Positions 8,001 to 15,633 of a stretch of 64,000 nucleotides of DNA are shown in pieces. The stretch's first letter is position 1. The number at the start of each line of letters is the position of its first letter. The DNA is from Rufibacter roseolus (GTDB taxonomy: Bacteria; Bacteroidota; Bacteroidia; Cytophagales; Hymenobacteraceae): positions 310,001 to 374,000 of the forward strand of contig NZ_JAFMSU010000003.1 of NCBI RefSeq assembly GCF_017916365.1. The letters run 5' to 3'. The translations under genes and the position numbers were made by a program. The notes under the pieces are model-generated. The model did no database searches, was not told the origin of the DNA, and saw only the letters and a list, made by a program, of their open reading frames with translations.

Positions 8001-10260
8001 AATCCAGTGGTTTGATGCGGCTACTGGTGGCAACCTGCTGGCCGAAGGCAACACTTTCACCACGCCGGTTCTACAAGCCAATACTTCTTACTTTGCCCAG
8101 GCCCTTTCGGCCAATGGCTGTATGGCTCCAACGCGGGTAGAAGTGAAGGTAACGGTGACCCCGCTACCCGCCGCGCCGGAGGCGATTGCCACCACGGTGT
8201 GCCACTCAGAAAAAGCCGTGATCAGCGTAAAGAACCCGGGTACCGACATCACCTATGAGTGGTTTGCAGCTTCTACCGGCGGTACGGCCCTGTTCAGAGG
8301 ACCATCTTACACCACGGCTTCGCTTACCCAGGCCACTACTTACTATGTACAGGCTTTGGCAGGCGGCTGCGCCGGTCCTAGAACAGCCGTAGTTGTGACG
8401 GTGCAGGACCCAGTGGGTAACAACGTGCTTTCTGGCACGCAGGAAGTCTGCGCCGGCACCGGCACCACAACGCTTACCGGTACCCAGCCAACCGGCGGCA
8501 CCGGCACCTACACCTACCAGTGGCAAAGCAGCACCGACGGAATTTCATTCTACAACATCGCCGGGGCAAGCCAGACTGAGAGCTACTCGCCGGGCACCAT
8601 GTACCAGACCACCTGGTACCGCAGAGTCGTGAAATCCGGGACTTGCGTGCCGCACGTGAGCGCTGCCATTAAAGTGACGGTGAGTGAGTCTATCATCAAC
8701 AACTTCATCCAGGACAATCAGGTTATCTTCATCAACACCGTTCCGGCGGCCTTTACCGGCACCTCGCCAACGGGCGGCACCGGCACGTACCGTTACCAGT
8801 GGGAAAGCAGCCTGGATGGGAAAACCTACACGGCCATTGCCGGCGCTACAGGCAAGACCTACACCTCAGGTGCTTTAAGCCAGACTACCTGGTTCAGAAG
8901 AGTAGTTGAATCAGGCGGCTGCCAGGTGATCAGTAATGTGGTGAAAGTATCGGTTAACTCTGCCATTACGGAGAACACCATCTACGAGGACCAGAACATC
9001 TGTACGGGCACGGCTCCTTTGACCTTGTCTGGCACCGACCCGATAGGCGGCGACGGTACTTTTAGTTACCTGTGGGAAATGAGCACCAGCGGTGCTACCT
9101 CCGGGTTTGTGACCGCCTCCGGTAATGCCACTAGCAAAACCTATAACGCCCCGGCCCTTACCCAGACCACCTGGTTCCGGAGAAAAGTAACCTCGGGTGG
9201 GGTTACCTCCATCTCCGATGCCGTGAAAGTGACGGTCTTCTCGGCGGTGACCAGAAACACCATCTCCACCGACCAGACGGTTTGTATCGGCTCAGCGCCT
9301 GCGCGCCTTACGGGGACCCTTCCGGCCGGAGGCAGCAACTCATACGCTTACGTGTGGGAAAGCAGCACCAGCGGCCCTACTTCTGGTTTCGGGACGGCCT
9401 TTGGCAACAGCACGGAGCAGAATTACACCCCGGGTGCCCTGCAGCGCACCACCTGGTTCCGCCGGAAAGTAGTATCAGGCAGCTGCTCAGACAACTTGAG
9501 CAACGTGGTACAGGTAACCGTGACCGCGCCGCAGCCGCCAAGTGTAACCGAAGCATCCATCTGCGCCGGCACCACCGCTACTTTGACCGCGGTTCCTGCT
9601 GTCAGTTCAACGGTGATCGAGTGGTTTGACCAGCCGGAAGGCGGCCGACTGATGGGTTCAGGCCTGACTTTCACCACGCCTATTCTGAAGGAGACCACCA
9701 CTTTCTACGTGCGGTCTGTGACTCAGAACTGCGCCAGCGTGCGGATACCGGTACAAGTGAGCATCCCGGCGCCAACCGCCGATGCCGGCCCTGACCAGAA
9801 CATCGTGCTGGGGAACTATGCTACCCTGGAGGCGAAAGGCGGCTTAACTTACAGATGGTCACCAAGCACCGGGTTGAACAACTCTCAGATCGCGAATCCA
9901 GTGGCCAAACCAACCGAGACGACTACCTACACCGTGACGGTCACCACGCAGGACGGCTGTACCTCTTCTGACCAGGTGACCATTACCGTGCTGAGACCAG
10001 TGGAAGTGCCCAACGGTTTCACGCCAAACGGCGACGGCATCAATGACAACTGGGAACTGCCTAACCTCAAGAGCTACCCAGATTGCCAGGTAGAGGTGTT
10101 CAACCGCTGGGGCAACAAGGTCTTTGAGTCAAAAGGCTACGAGAAACCATGGGAAGGCCGCCTGAACGGGCAGTCGCTGCCAGCCGCCACTTATTACTAC
10201 ATCATCCGCCTGGGCGGAAAACAAGCACCTATCACCGGAAACGTAACCATTATCAAGTAA
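5077..10260 (+). CDS. giant T9SS-secreted surface protein: PKD plus tandem Ig-like repeats plus type-B (CHU_C) C-terminal domain
   Basis: 1727 residues. The signal peptide ends near residue 23 (SYAQ). A PKD-like domain (about 50-110, WGDG motif) and a second region precede about 14 Ig-like repeats (roughly 330-1560). The repeats are of two alternating kinds: a 75-residue form with C..ATLTA..WY..ATGG and a 90-residue form with YTWESS..TWFRRKVTSG. A PKD-type segment (DAGPDQ, about 1560) leads to the gliding-motility-associated C-terminal domain (about 1642-1727, NGFTPNGDGIND...VFNRWGNKVFE), the type-B T9SS signal. It is probably displayed or released as an adhesin. The PorP/SprF gene 6 bp downstream is the usual partner of such cargo. 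The repeats make this gene a hotspot for assembly error and recombination. Confidence 0.95.
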   Translation: MAPLKKFFQSLGFLFLLSFVSYAQNCPDKPDVSLADANEENFTRCSSVGGSVEYNLVVSNISTTASKNKEYTIEWGDGTSNTYPASFTNASHVYKTQGSFNLKFTITNQNGCSDSRIYSVFNGSTPGIGIQSPNNTSDCAPAAFTFGITGTQGNAPNTTYAIWFDDGTDTLRYTQATLPSTITHAFTKSSEGKPKGFTMYAVAYGCIPKQAEVSGIIISAKPIPAFSMTPESPFCANQVVTLNDQTKGGFNGNNVGGNTSGYRRLWTILPNVGWEFTNSTNASSTSPSIRFTQNGTYRISLAVTPTGTSTTCQGDSIIKVVEVRDIPSAPTASPATICYNTTATLKAQGDAPMFKWYASATATTPLATGATFTTPLLKANTTYFVEAALNSSGCANPTRVPVTVTVIPLPALPAAPDVTTCLGSSATIKATVAAGNKVYWYATATSGDTLATGTTFTTPALSATTTYYAATVSAQGCFSSTRKAVKVTVQPVVTDNTISAPQTLCLGESAATLTGTTPKGGSGTYTFVWESRTQNTTFAKAAGTSNTATYNPGALTQTTWFRRVVTSGSCTNISEPIQITVVPAITNNTFAAAPEIVCYGFTTTLNGSIPAGGNGGTPVYLWEMSTTSDPAGFKAAEGANTGQSYVTGALKADTWFRRKVTIDGCTQSSAAVLVSINTFSFPPTVANATICNGGTATLTATAPGGPYEWYTSATGGTPFFTGDQYTTPALTSNTSYFVQSRAIGNCSEARTEVKVTVLPVISNNTIAGEQVVCQGSVPAALTGSKPSGGNDTPVYTWESSVNGSSFAAAAGTNTNQNYTPGALTQPTWFRRKVTMGPCVDYSPAVKVDVTPVLNPVTMPADLTVCDNSSSPIIQVPAATGGNGTYTYKWEKSITSATAGFTTATGAFEEATYAPGILRATAWFRRITYSGSCQIVSAAVKVTVLPLPALPIAKDVVTCQNATATLTATPASSGQKIQWFDAATGGNLLAEGNTFTTPVLQANTSYFAQALSANGCMAPTRVEVKVTVTPLPAAPEAIATTVCHSEKAVISVKNPGTDITYEWFAASTGGTALFRGPSYTTASLTQATTYYVQALAGGCAGPRTAVVVTVQDPVGNNVLSGTQEVCAGTGTTTLTGTQPTGGTGTYTYQWQSSTDGISFYNIAGASQTESYSPGTMYQTTWYRRVVKSGTCVPHVSAAIKVTVSESIINNFIQDNQVIFINTVPAAFTGTSPTGGTGTYRYQWESSLDGKTYTAIAGATGKTYTSGALSQTTWFRRVVESGGCQVISNVVKVSVNSAITENTIYEDQNICTGTAPLTLSGTDPIGGDGTFSYLWEMSTSGATSGFVTASGNATSKTYNAPALTQTTWFRRKVTSGGVTSISDAVKVTVFSAVTRNTISTDQTVCIGSAPARLTGTLPAGGSNSYAYVWESSTSGPTSGFGTAFGNSTEQNYTPGALQRTTWFRRKVVSGSCSDNLSNVVQVTVTAPQPPSVTEASICAGTTATLTAVPAVSSTVIEWFDQPEGGRLMGSGLTFTTPILKETTTFYVRSVTQNCASVRIPVQVSIPAPTADAGPDQNIVLGNYATLEAKGGLTYRWSPSTGLNNSQIANPVAKPTETTTYTVTVTTQDGCTSSDQVTITVLRPVEVPNGFTPNGDGINDNWELPNLKSYPDCQVEVFNRWGNKVFESKGYEKPWEGRLNGQSLPAATYYYIIRLGGKQAPITGNVTIIK

Positions 10261-10266
10261 GCCCAT

Positions 10267-11289
10267 ATGAAAAAGCTTGCCATCATAGTTCTATTCTTGG
10301 GTGTTCTGTCTCCGGCCATGGCGCAGCAGAAAGCCCAGTACAGCCAGTACCTGTTCAACAACTTCCTGCTCAACCCGGCCTTATCCGGGATTGAGAGCTA
10401 CACCGATGTGCGCATGGGTACGCGCCGCCAGTGGGTGGGCGTGGACGGAGCTCCGGTTACCTATTACATCAGCGGGCACTCTTCTTTTGGGATGAGTGAC
10501 CGGAATGCCCCGGTGGGCCCAGGTGCCGGCAGAGGGTTTATCCCCAAGCTGCCGTCCAAGAACCCGCGTTCTACCAAGTACCACAAATCAAGGCCGCACC
10601 ACGGGTTTGGCGCGGTGGCGCAGGTAGATAAAACCGGTCCGCTGAGCACCACCAACCTGAACCTGACTTACGCCTACCACCACCCCATCACCCGGAAGGT
10701 GAACATGTCGGTGGGGCTGGCGGGCGGTATGATACAGACGCGTCTGAACGGGAACGAGCTGCACCTGATCAACCAGAACGACCCCACCGTGCGGCCTAAC
10801 ACCATGGGCCGGACCAACTTTGACCTGGGCCTGGGAACCTGGATTTATTCTGACTACTTCTACGTAGGCGCCTCGGCGGCCCAGCTCCTGACGAACACGT
10901 TCTCAAACCAGAACGAAGGCACCAACGACCCCGAGCAGAAGCTGCAGCCGCACTTCTTCCTGACCGGCGGGTACCGCATCAGAATCAGGTATGACTTCTC
11001 GCTGGAGCCTTCGGTGATGCTGAAACTGGCCAGCCCCAGCCCTTTGTCGGTGGATGTGAACTTCAAGGCCACGTACGCGAACCGTATTTGGGCCGGCATG
11101 TCTTACCGCCACGGCGATGCGGTAGCGGCGCTGGCAGGCATGAACGTGAACCACATTCTGGACGTGGGTTACTCCTATGACCTGACCACCTCGGGCCTGA
11201 ACGCCGCCAGCGCCGGCAGCCACGAGCTGATTGTGGGCATCAAGCTCCGGAACAAAGCCCGGATGCTTTGCCCTGAGTGGCTCTGGTAG
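10267..11289 (+). CDS. PorP/SprF family outer-membrane protein of the type IX secretion system
   Basis: 340 residues with signal peptide ending AMAQ (about 1-20), then the family signature QYSQYLFNNFLLNPALSG and later amphipathic strands forming a predicted outer-membrane beta barrel (HHGFGAVAQVDKTGPL, FLTGGYRI). It starts 6 bp after the surface protein stop, so the two form an operon. PorP/SprF proteins help deliver or anchor type-B CTD cargo at the cell surface. A perfect palindromic hairpin 20 bases past the stop ends the unit. The call is firm; dedication to this one cargo is inferred from adjacency. Confidence 0.95.
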   Translation: MKKLAIIVLFLGVLSPAMAQQKAQYSQYLFNNFLLNPALSGIESYTDVRMGTRRQWVGVDGAPVTYYISGHSSFGMSDRNAPVGPGAGRGFIPKLPSKNPRSTKYHKSRPHHGFGAVAQVDKTGPLSTTNLNLTYAYHHPITRKVNMSVGLAGGMIQTRLNGNELHLINQNDPTVRPNTMGRTNFDLGLGTWIYSDYFYVGASAAQLLTNTFSNQNEGTNDPEQKLQPHFFLTGGYRIRIRYDFSLEPSVMLKLASPSPLSVDVNFKATYANRIWAGMSYRHGDAVAALAGMNVNHILDVGYSYDLTTSGLNAASAGSHELIVGIKLRNKARMLCPEWLW

Positions 11290-11310
11290 ATTAGGAAAAT
11301 ACCCTTCCAT

Positions 11311-11364
11311 AAGAAGCCCGCTTTACGCCTCTTTTCTTCAAAAGAGGCGTAAAGCGGGCTTCTT
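11311..11364. terminator. perfect 25-bp palindromic hairpin, terminator-like
   Basis: Arms 11311-11335 and 11340-11364 are exact reverse complements with a 4-base CTTC loop. It is a palindrome-family copy with fully restored pairing. It follows the PorP/SprF stop by 21 bases. Confidence 0.9.
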
Positions 11365-11793
11365 CATTTTACTGCCTTTTGCCTAAAACCAGACTTAAAA
11401 CCCAGCCGGTAAGGAAGGATTTATAAGTGGCCAAAAGGTAGTCACCAACCAAAGGCTTCCCTGTTTCCATGCCTTAAGGACTTTAGCTTTAAGGACTTTA
11501 GCTTTCAAATTCTTCTCCGCACTTTAACATGGGTGCAATCATCTGACTTCCGGGATTGGATTCAGGGACTATACTTTTCATACATCAGTTTTACCCAGGA
11601 GGCTTTCTCCACCTGTCAATAATTGTACTTTAAAAACTTTATCGCTTAAATAATCTAATAAGCGGCTGTTTACGGCATTTCTGCTAAAACATGGTTTTCA
11701 CTTCTCCGTAAAATCAACCAAAGACCAAAGTAAGACATTACTAAGATTATCCAACTCAAAACATACTCCACTTACCTTCTAATTTCACAACCC
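11365..11793. other. non-coding gap upstream of the 11794 gene
   Basis: No gene seen. It contains a direct repeat of the 14-base TAAGGACTTTAGCT (about 11474-11502) and an AT-rich stretch near 11640-11760 that probably holds the promoter of the next gene. Confidence 0.6.
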
Positions 11794-12186
11794 ATGAAAA
11801 ACTTTACTCTTTCCCTTTGCTTCGTATTTGCCCTGGCTTTTTCTGCCTCCGCGCAAGTGGCACCCCAGAACGAATCCGTTGAGAAGACGGCGGCCTCCAT
11901 CAGCCGGTTAATGGTTCAGTCCATGGGGATGAATGAAGTGGAGTATATCCAGATCAGGAACTTAAACCAGGAACGTTTGGCTAAGGCCGCTGAGGCTTCC
12001 AGAAAATACGCCAGCGATGGTTCTAGCCTGGAGGCTTCTTTGCGCGAGATTGAAGAAGAATTTGAAAACAAGCTTTTCACCATCTTGAATAGCCGCCAAT
12101 TAGAGGCCTACGCCGCATTTAAAGCCAAACCAGAAGCTAATTTCCTGTCTTTGGTTGAGCAGGTTTCTCCCAAGGCCAAGAAGTAA
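11794..12186 (+). CDS. small secreted helical protein
   Basis: 130 residues. Signal peptide MKNFTLSLCFVFALAFSASA, cleavage near residue 20. The mature part is helical and charged, with Q..NESVEKTAASISRLM and NSRQLEAYAAFKAK segments reminiscent of periplasmic Spy/LTXXQ-like or DUF-type helical proteins. No catalytic residues. It is monocistronic, with its own terminator at 12209-12238. Family membership is uncertain. Confidence 0.8.
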   Translation: MKNFTLSLCFVFALAFSASAQVAPQNESVEKTAASISRLMVQSMGMNEVEYIQIRNLNQERLAKAAEASRKYASDGSSLEASLREIEEEFENKLFTILNSRQLEAYAAFKAKPEANFLSLVEQVSPKAKK

Positions 12187-12208
12187 GACATCATATCCTC
12201 CTGAACAG

Positions 12209-12242
12209 GAAGAGGGCCCCAAGTTGAGGGCCCTCTTCTTGT
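12209..12242 (+). terminator. Rho-independent terminator
   Basis: 11-bp GC-rich stem GAAGAGGGCCC / GGGCCCTCTTC (12209-12219, 12228-12238), 8-base loop, then TTGTTT. It lies 23 bases past the stop at 12186. Confidence 0.9.
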
Positions 12243-12437
12243 TTAGAGAAATCACCAGCCAAGGCAAGACCCAATGAAGAAAAAGCTACCTTTACGCCCG
12301 CAATCCCCCAGATGGGCCTTGACTGTTTTGCACCACCGGTTAGTGATTGTCTTCCTGCCCGCTTTTACACGTATACAAGTAATTTGAAGAACCCAGGTCT
12401 TTGCCGCAAGCAGGAAAGGCCTTAACTCTTTTTGCCT

Positions 12438-12674
12438 ATGGAATGGTTTAAAATATATAACCCCAAAGCCATGAATTCTTTCCAGTTCATTGCGGTGACG
12501 GGATTGGTGATGTCTGCGGTGGCGCATATTCTCATGCACCTGTGGGGCAAGGAAGTAGATTCCTTCAACTACCTGTACCTTTGCTGGGGAGCGCTCTTCG
12601 TGTTTGGGTCTATCCAAAACCTGCGGCACAAACCCGAGGACGATGACCACCATCATCACCACCACCATCATTAA
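12438..12674 (+). CDS. small two-helix membrane protein with a natural C-terminal run of eight histidines
   Basis: 78 residues from the ATG at 12438 (MEWFKIYNPKAMNSFQF); a TTG 6 bases earlier is also in frame. Two predicted membrane helices (about 14-34 and 44-60) are followed by a hydrophilic tail NLRHKPEDDD and eight consecutive His, ending at the stop. The DDD-His8 tail could bind Ni, Zn or Cu, but that is inferred. No recognised family. The tail is encoded by a CAT/CAC run and could vary in length by slippage. Confidence 0.7.
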   Translation: MEWFKIYNPKAMNSFQFIAVTGLVMSAVAHILMHLWGKEVDSFNYLYLCWGALFVFGSIQNLRHKPEDDDHHHHHHHH

Positions 12675-12865
12675 TGAGAGAATGACTGAAGGAGTGCATG
12701 AGAGAATTGGGTGGGTACTTTTGATCCCCTAAGAGAAGATCTGATGATGACTTCCTGGCATTACGGCTCACCTACTAAGCTATTTATTTCGTTAATAATC
12801 AGCACCGGGATTCATGCCCATTTTTACGAAAGGAAGGTCAAACCATGAGGTGGCCTTCCTTTTGC

Positions 12866-12904
12866 TTTAAAGCCCGTTTATAAAAAAGCAGGCTCTAAAC
12901 AGGC
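12866..12904. repeat. intergenic palindrome family copy
   Basis: TTTAAAGCCCGTTTAT, then AAAAAAGCAGGCTCTAAAC. The framework is conserved with partial pairing, upstream of the HD-domain gene. Confidence 0.65.
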
Positions 12905-12973
12905 CCGGGCAGTAGGCAATTCTTGTGCATCTGCGGCAACCGGGCTAACTTACTCGTTTAAATTCCATTTAAG

Positions 12974-13537
12974 ATGACCAGAGAAGAAGCCTCACAGATC
13001 TTACACCAATATACCAAAGGAGACAGCCTTCTACGCCACGCCCGCACCGTTGAGTTGGTGATGCGCGCCTACGCTCAAAAGTTAAACCAGGACCCCGAAC
13101 TCTGGGGCAACACCGGCCTCCTACACGATGCTGATTACGAAGCTTTCCCCGATCGTCACCCGCACGTAGTGGTGGATCTCCTGCACGAGCGCGGCGAGGA
13201 AGAAATGGCCTATGCCATCTCGGGGCACTACAGCCACTGGGGCGTACCACACAATAGCCTCCTGGACAAAGCCCTGCTGGGTTGCGATGAGATCACCGGT
13301 TTTGTGGTGGCCTGCGCCCAGGTGCGCCCACAGCGCCTCTCAGGCTTGGAGGCCAAATCGGTGCTGAAGAAACTGAAACAGGCCAGCTTTGCGGCATCGG
13401 TAGACCGTGGTGAGGTGCGTTTGGGTGCCGAGCTGCTCCAAGTAGACTTAACCGCCCACATTGACTTCATTATCCAGGCCCTGCAACCCCATGCCGAGGA
13501 ACTACAACTGACGCCGGTCTCCACCGAGGCTTCCTAA
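12974..13537 (+). CDS. HD-domain phosphohydrolase
   Basis: 187 residues. HD superfamily features are an N-terminal H (LLRHARTVE, about residue 22), the HD doublet in GLLHDADYE (about 50) and further His (HPHVV, SGHYSHWGVP), ending with D in GCDEITG (about 100). The pattern matches metal-dependent HD hydrolases acting on nucleotides or phosphoesters in the cytoplasm; the substrate is unknown. It lies 22 bp upstream of an ABC ATPase on the same strand, so the two are probably co-transcribed. Confidence 0.85.
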   Translation: MTREEASQILHQYTKGDSLLRHARTVELVMRAYAQKLNQDPELWGNTGLLHDADYEAFPDRHPHVVVDLLHERGEEEMAYAISGHYSHWGVPHNSLLDKALLGCDEITGFVVACAQVRPQRLSGLEAKSVLKKLKQASFAASVDRGEVRLGAELLQVDLTAHIDFIIQALQPHAEELQLTPVSTEAS

Positions 13538-13559
13538 CAGAAGACTCTTTTCCATTTTT

Positions 13560-14549
13560 ATGACGTTTTTACAAGTAGCCGGCATTTCCAAGCAGGGCGA
13601 AAAAGAGGAGGTCCTCAAGGACATCAGCTTTAGCCAGCAGGAGTTCCAGAAGATTGCCATCGCCGGGGAAACGGGCTCAGGGAAAAGCACTTTGCTCAAG
13701 ATCATCGCTGGCCTCATCCAGCCCGATGCCGGCACCGTCACGTTTGAGGGCGACCGCGTGAAAGGCCCCGCTGAGAAACTGGTGGCCGGTCACCCCGGCA
13801 TCGCCTACCTTTCCCAGCAGTATGAGTTGCCCGAGTTTTTGCGTGTGGAGCAGGTGTTGCGCTATGCCAACTCGCTGCCGCAGGAAGACGCTGAGGAACT
13901 GTATGCCGTGTGCCACATCAATCACCTGCTCAGCCGCAGAACCGATCAGCTCTCGGGTGGCGAGCGCCAGCGCATTGCCCTGGCCCGGCTGCTGCTCACC
14001 TCGCCCAAACTACTCCTGCTCGATGAGCCTTTCTCCAACCTGGACACCACCCACAAAAACCTCCTGAAAACCATCATCCAGAACATCAGCGAGCAACTAG
14101 ACATCACCTGCATCCTTATCTCCCATGACCCGCTGGACAGCCTCTCCTGGGCCGATGAAATCCTGGTGATGCAAGCCGGCACAGTTTTGCAGAAAGGCAC
14201 CCCGCAAGAGATTTACCAGAGACCCGCCAATGAGTACATCGCCGGGCTGTTCGGGAAATACAACTTGCTCACAACCGAACAAGTCCAGGCCTTTCTTGAA
14301 GGTTCAACAGTCAGCCTCAACGGAAAAAGCGTGCTGATCCGGCCGGAGAGTTTCCAGATTGGAGCAGAAGGAAATGGTACAGTGAAGGGAAAAGTCAATT
14401 CCATTACGTTCTTCGGGAGCCACTATGAATTGCAAGTAACCTTATCCTCCGGCGAGGTTCTGGTCAGAACAGGACAAGGGAACTTCAAAAAAGGCGACAC
14501 GATCTTTCTTTCCCTTGTCCCGAACAAAGTGTGGTCTTTACCGGCATAG
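13560..14549 (+). CDS. ABC transporter ATP-binding protein with C-terminal TOBE-like domain
   Basis: 329 residues. Walker A GETGSGKST (36-44), Q-loop SQQ (85-87), signature LSGGERQ (131-137), Walker B LLLLDEP (151-157) and an H-loop in LISHDP (about 193). Residues about 285-327 form a TOBE-like beta barrel (IRPESFQIGAEG), as in MalK/PotA/CysA importer ATPases, which also regulate uptake. No permease or binding protein is adjacent, so the partner must be elsewhere. It follows the HD gene by 22 bp. Catalytic residues are intact. Confidence 0.92.
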   Translation: MTFLQVAGISKQGEKEEVLKDISFSQQEFQKIAIAGETGSGKSTLLKIIAGLIQPDAGTVTFEGDRVKGPAEKLVAGHPGIAYLSQQYELPEFLRVEQVLRYANSLPQEDAEELYAVCHINHLLSRRTDQLSGGERQRIALARLLLTSPKLLLLDEPFSNLDTTHKNLLKTIIQNISEQLDITCILISHDPLDSLSWADEILVMQAGTVLQKGTPQEIYQRPANEYIAGLFGKYNLLTTEQVQAFLEGSTVSLNGKSVLIRPESFQIGAEGNGTVKGKVNSITFFGSHYELQVTLSSGEVLVRTGQGNFKKGDTIFLSLVPNKVWSLPA

Positions 14550-14620
14550 CCGCTTCACCTATTGTTAACTGAACTGTAAGTAAAAGGCAAGTATCTGCCT
14601 AAGGGTATTGCCACGCATTC

Positions 14621-14805
14621 CGTCCCCCTTTGAAGGGGGTAGGGGGATGACAAGGCAGTATGAAGAACCAAGTTGCTTTACTAAAGGGCGAAGGCTTCAA
14701 TGTAGCTCTTCAATCAAGGACAACCGCAAGGGATTGCCCCTACGCTTCGGGAATGCGTGTGATCAGCACGAGCAATCATCCCCCTCCCCCCTTCAAAGGG
14801 GGACG
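14621..14805. repeat. nested inverted repeats, non-coding
   Basis: 30-base arms at 14621-14650 and 14776-14805 match at 29 positions (CCCCCTTTGAAGGGGG-type). Inside, CACGCATTCC (14612-14621) is inverted as GGAATGCGTG (14750-14759). A GGACAACCGCAAGGGATTGC motif at 14719-14738 is the same family as the arms near 1181 and 1408. A single eroded arm of the first type recurs near 56255. The small open frame here is not a gene. Confidence 0.75.
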
Positions 14806-14818
14806 ATACGCTTAAAAT

Positions 14819-14868
14819 AAAAGGAGCTTCGGGGCTGTTTTCTAAAAAACAGCCCCGAAGCTCCTTTT
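14819..14868. terminator. perfect 23-bp palindromic hairpin (palindrome family)
   Basis: Arms 14819-14841 and 14846-14868 are exact complements with a 4-base CTAA loop. It lies between the ABC ATPase repeats and the convergent YciI gene, so it could terminate in both directions. Confidence 0.9.
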
Positions 14869-14893
14869 GCATGTTGAGGCACGCTTTGGGTGA

Positions 14894-15184
14894 CTAGACT
14901 ACAGCTACTCTGAATGGCTTGATGTCTACTTTCTCCCAAACTTTCTGAAGGAGATAAGGCTCCTGGTCCAGGTAGGCTTGCAGGGCAGCTTCGTTCTCAA
15001 ACTCAACAACCAGGGTAGAACCGATCATCTTCTCTTCGGGGCTGAGCATGGCGCCCCCTAAAACAAAGTTTCCAGAGGCTTTCAGTTTCTTTACCATTTC
15101 CAAGTGATCCGGGCGGGTAGCCATTCGGCGGTCAAGGGCTTGGGCATCGGTGTAATCAAAGGCGGTGATAAGGTATTGTGGCAC
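14894..15184 (-). CDS. YciI family protein
   Basis: 96 residues if translation starts at the GTG at 15184, giving VPQYLITAFDYTD, the usual N-terminus of the family; an ATG at 15235 would add 17 poorly fitting residues. YciI-like ferredoxin-fold proteins have a conserved His-Asp pair; here D in DYTDAQALDRRMATRPDHLE and H in the same segment, plus GGAMLS. Proposed as small enzymes or stress proteins; the substrate is unknown. It is transcribed toward the ABC ATPase gene with a bidirectional hairpin between them. Confidence 0.85.
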   Translation of the reverse strand: MPQYLITAFDYTDAQALDRRMATRPDHLEMVKKLKASGNFVLGGAMLSPEEKMIGSTLVVEFENEAALQAYLDQEPYLLQKVWEKVDIKPFRVAVV

Positions 15185-15430
15185 GAGAATTAGCGTTAGT
15201 TCTGGCTTTGAAGGTACAGAAAATACCCAAACCATGTTTCATGACGACGAAAATCCGTGTCAAACCTGGGCTAATCTAAATGCTCGCCTGCAGATTTATT
15301 GAGTTATCAGAAGCGAGCAGGAAAGCATTACTCTCAGATAGAAGTTGACTCTGGATTACCTATCCAGCTTGTCCCGATCAGCAAAAAAAGGCAATGAGAA
15401 AGAAAGCATCATATTCTATTGACTGTCCTG

Positions 15431-15471
15431 CTCGTTTCGGGGCTGTTTTGCAGAAAATGGCTCTTAAGCAG
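15431..15471. repeat. intergenic palindrome family copy
   Basis: CTCGTTTCGGGGCTGTTTT, centre GCAG, then AAAATGGCTCTTAAGCAG. It is the only recognisable feature in the 450-base gap between YciI and the TonB receptor besides a repeated TCCTGCTCGTTT word (about 15424 and 15496). Confidence 0.6.
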
Positions 15472-15633
15472 AGACATTTGGAGCAGATTTGTCTCCTGCT
15501 CGTTTAAACCAAAGGCTGGAAATTGTGTCAAAGGAACTCCGCCAAGCCAGTGAATAAGAAGTAGTGGAGAAGTGAAGTCGCTGGTGGAGGATCTTTCCTG
15601 TTGCTTTAATCCCCCTTTGCCCGTTCTGTCTGT

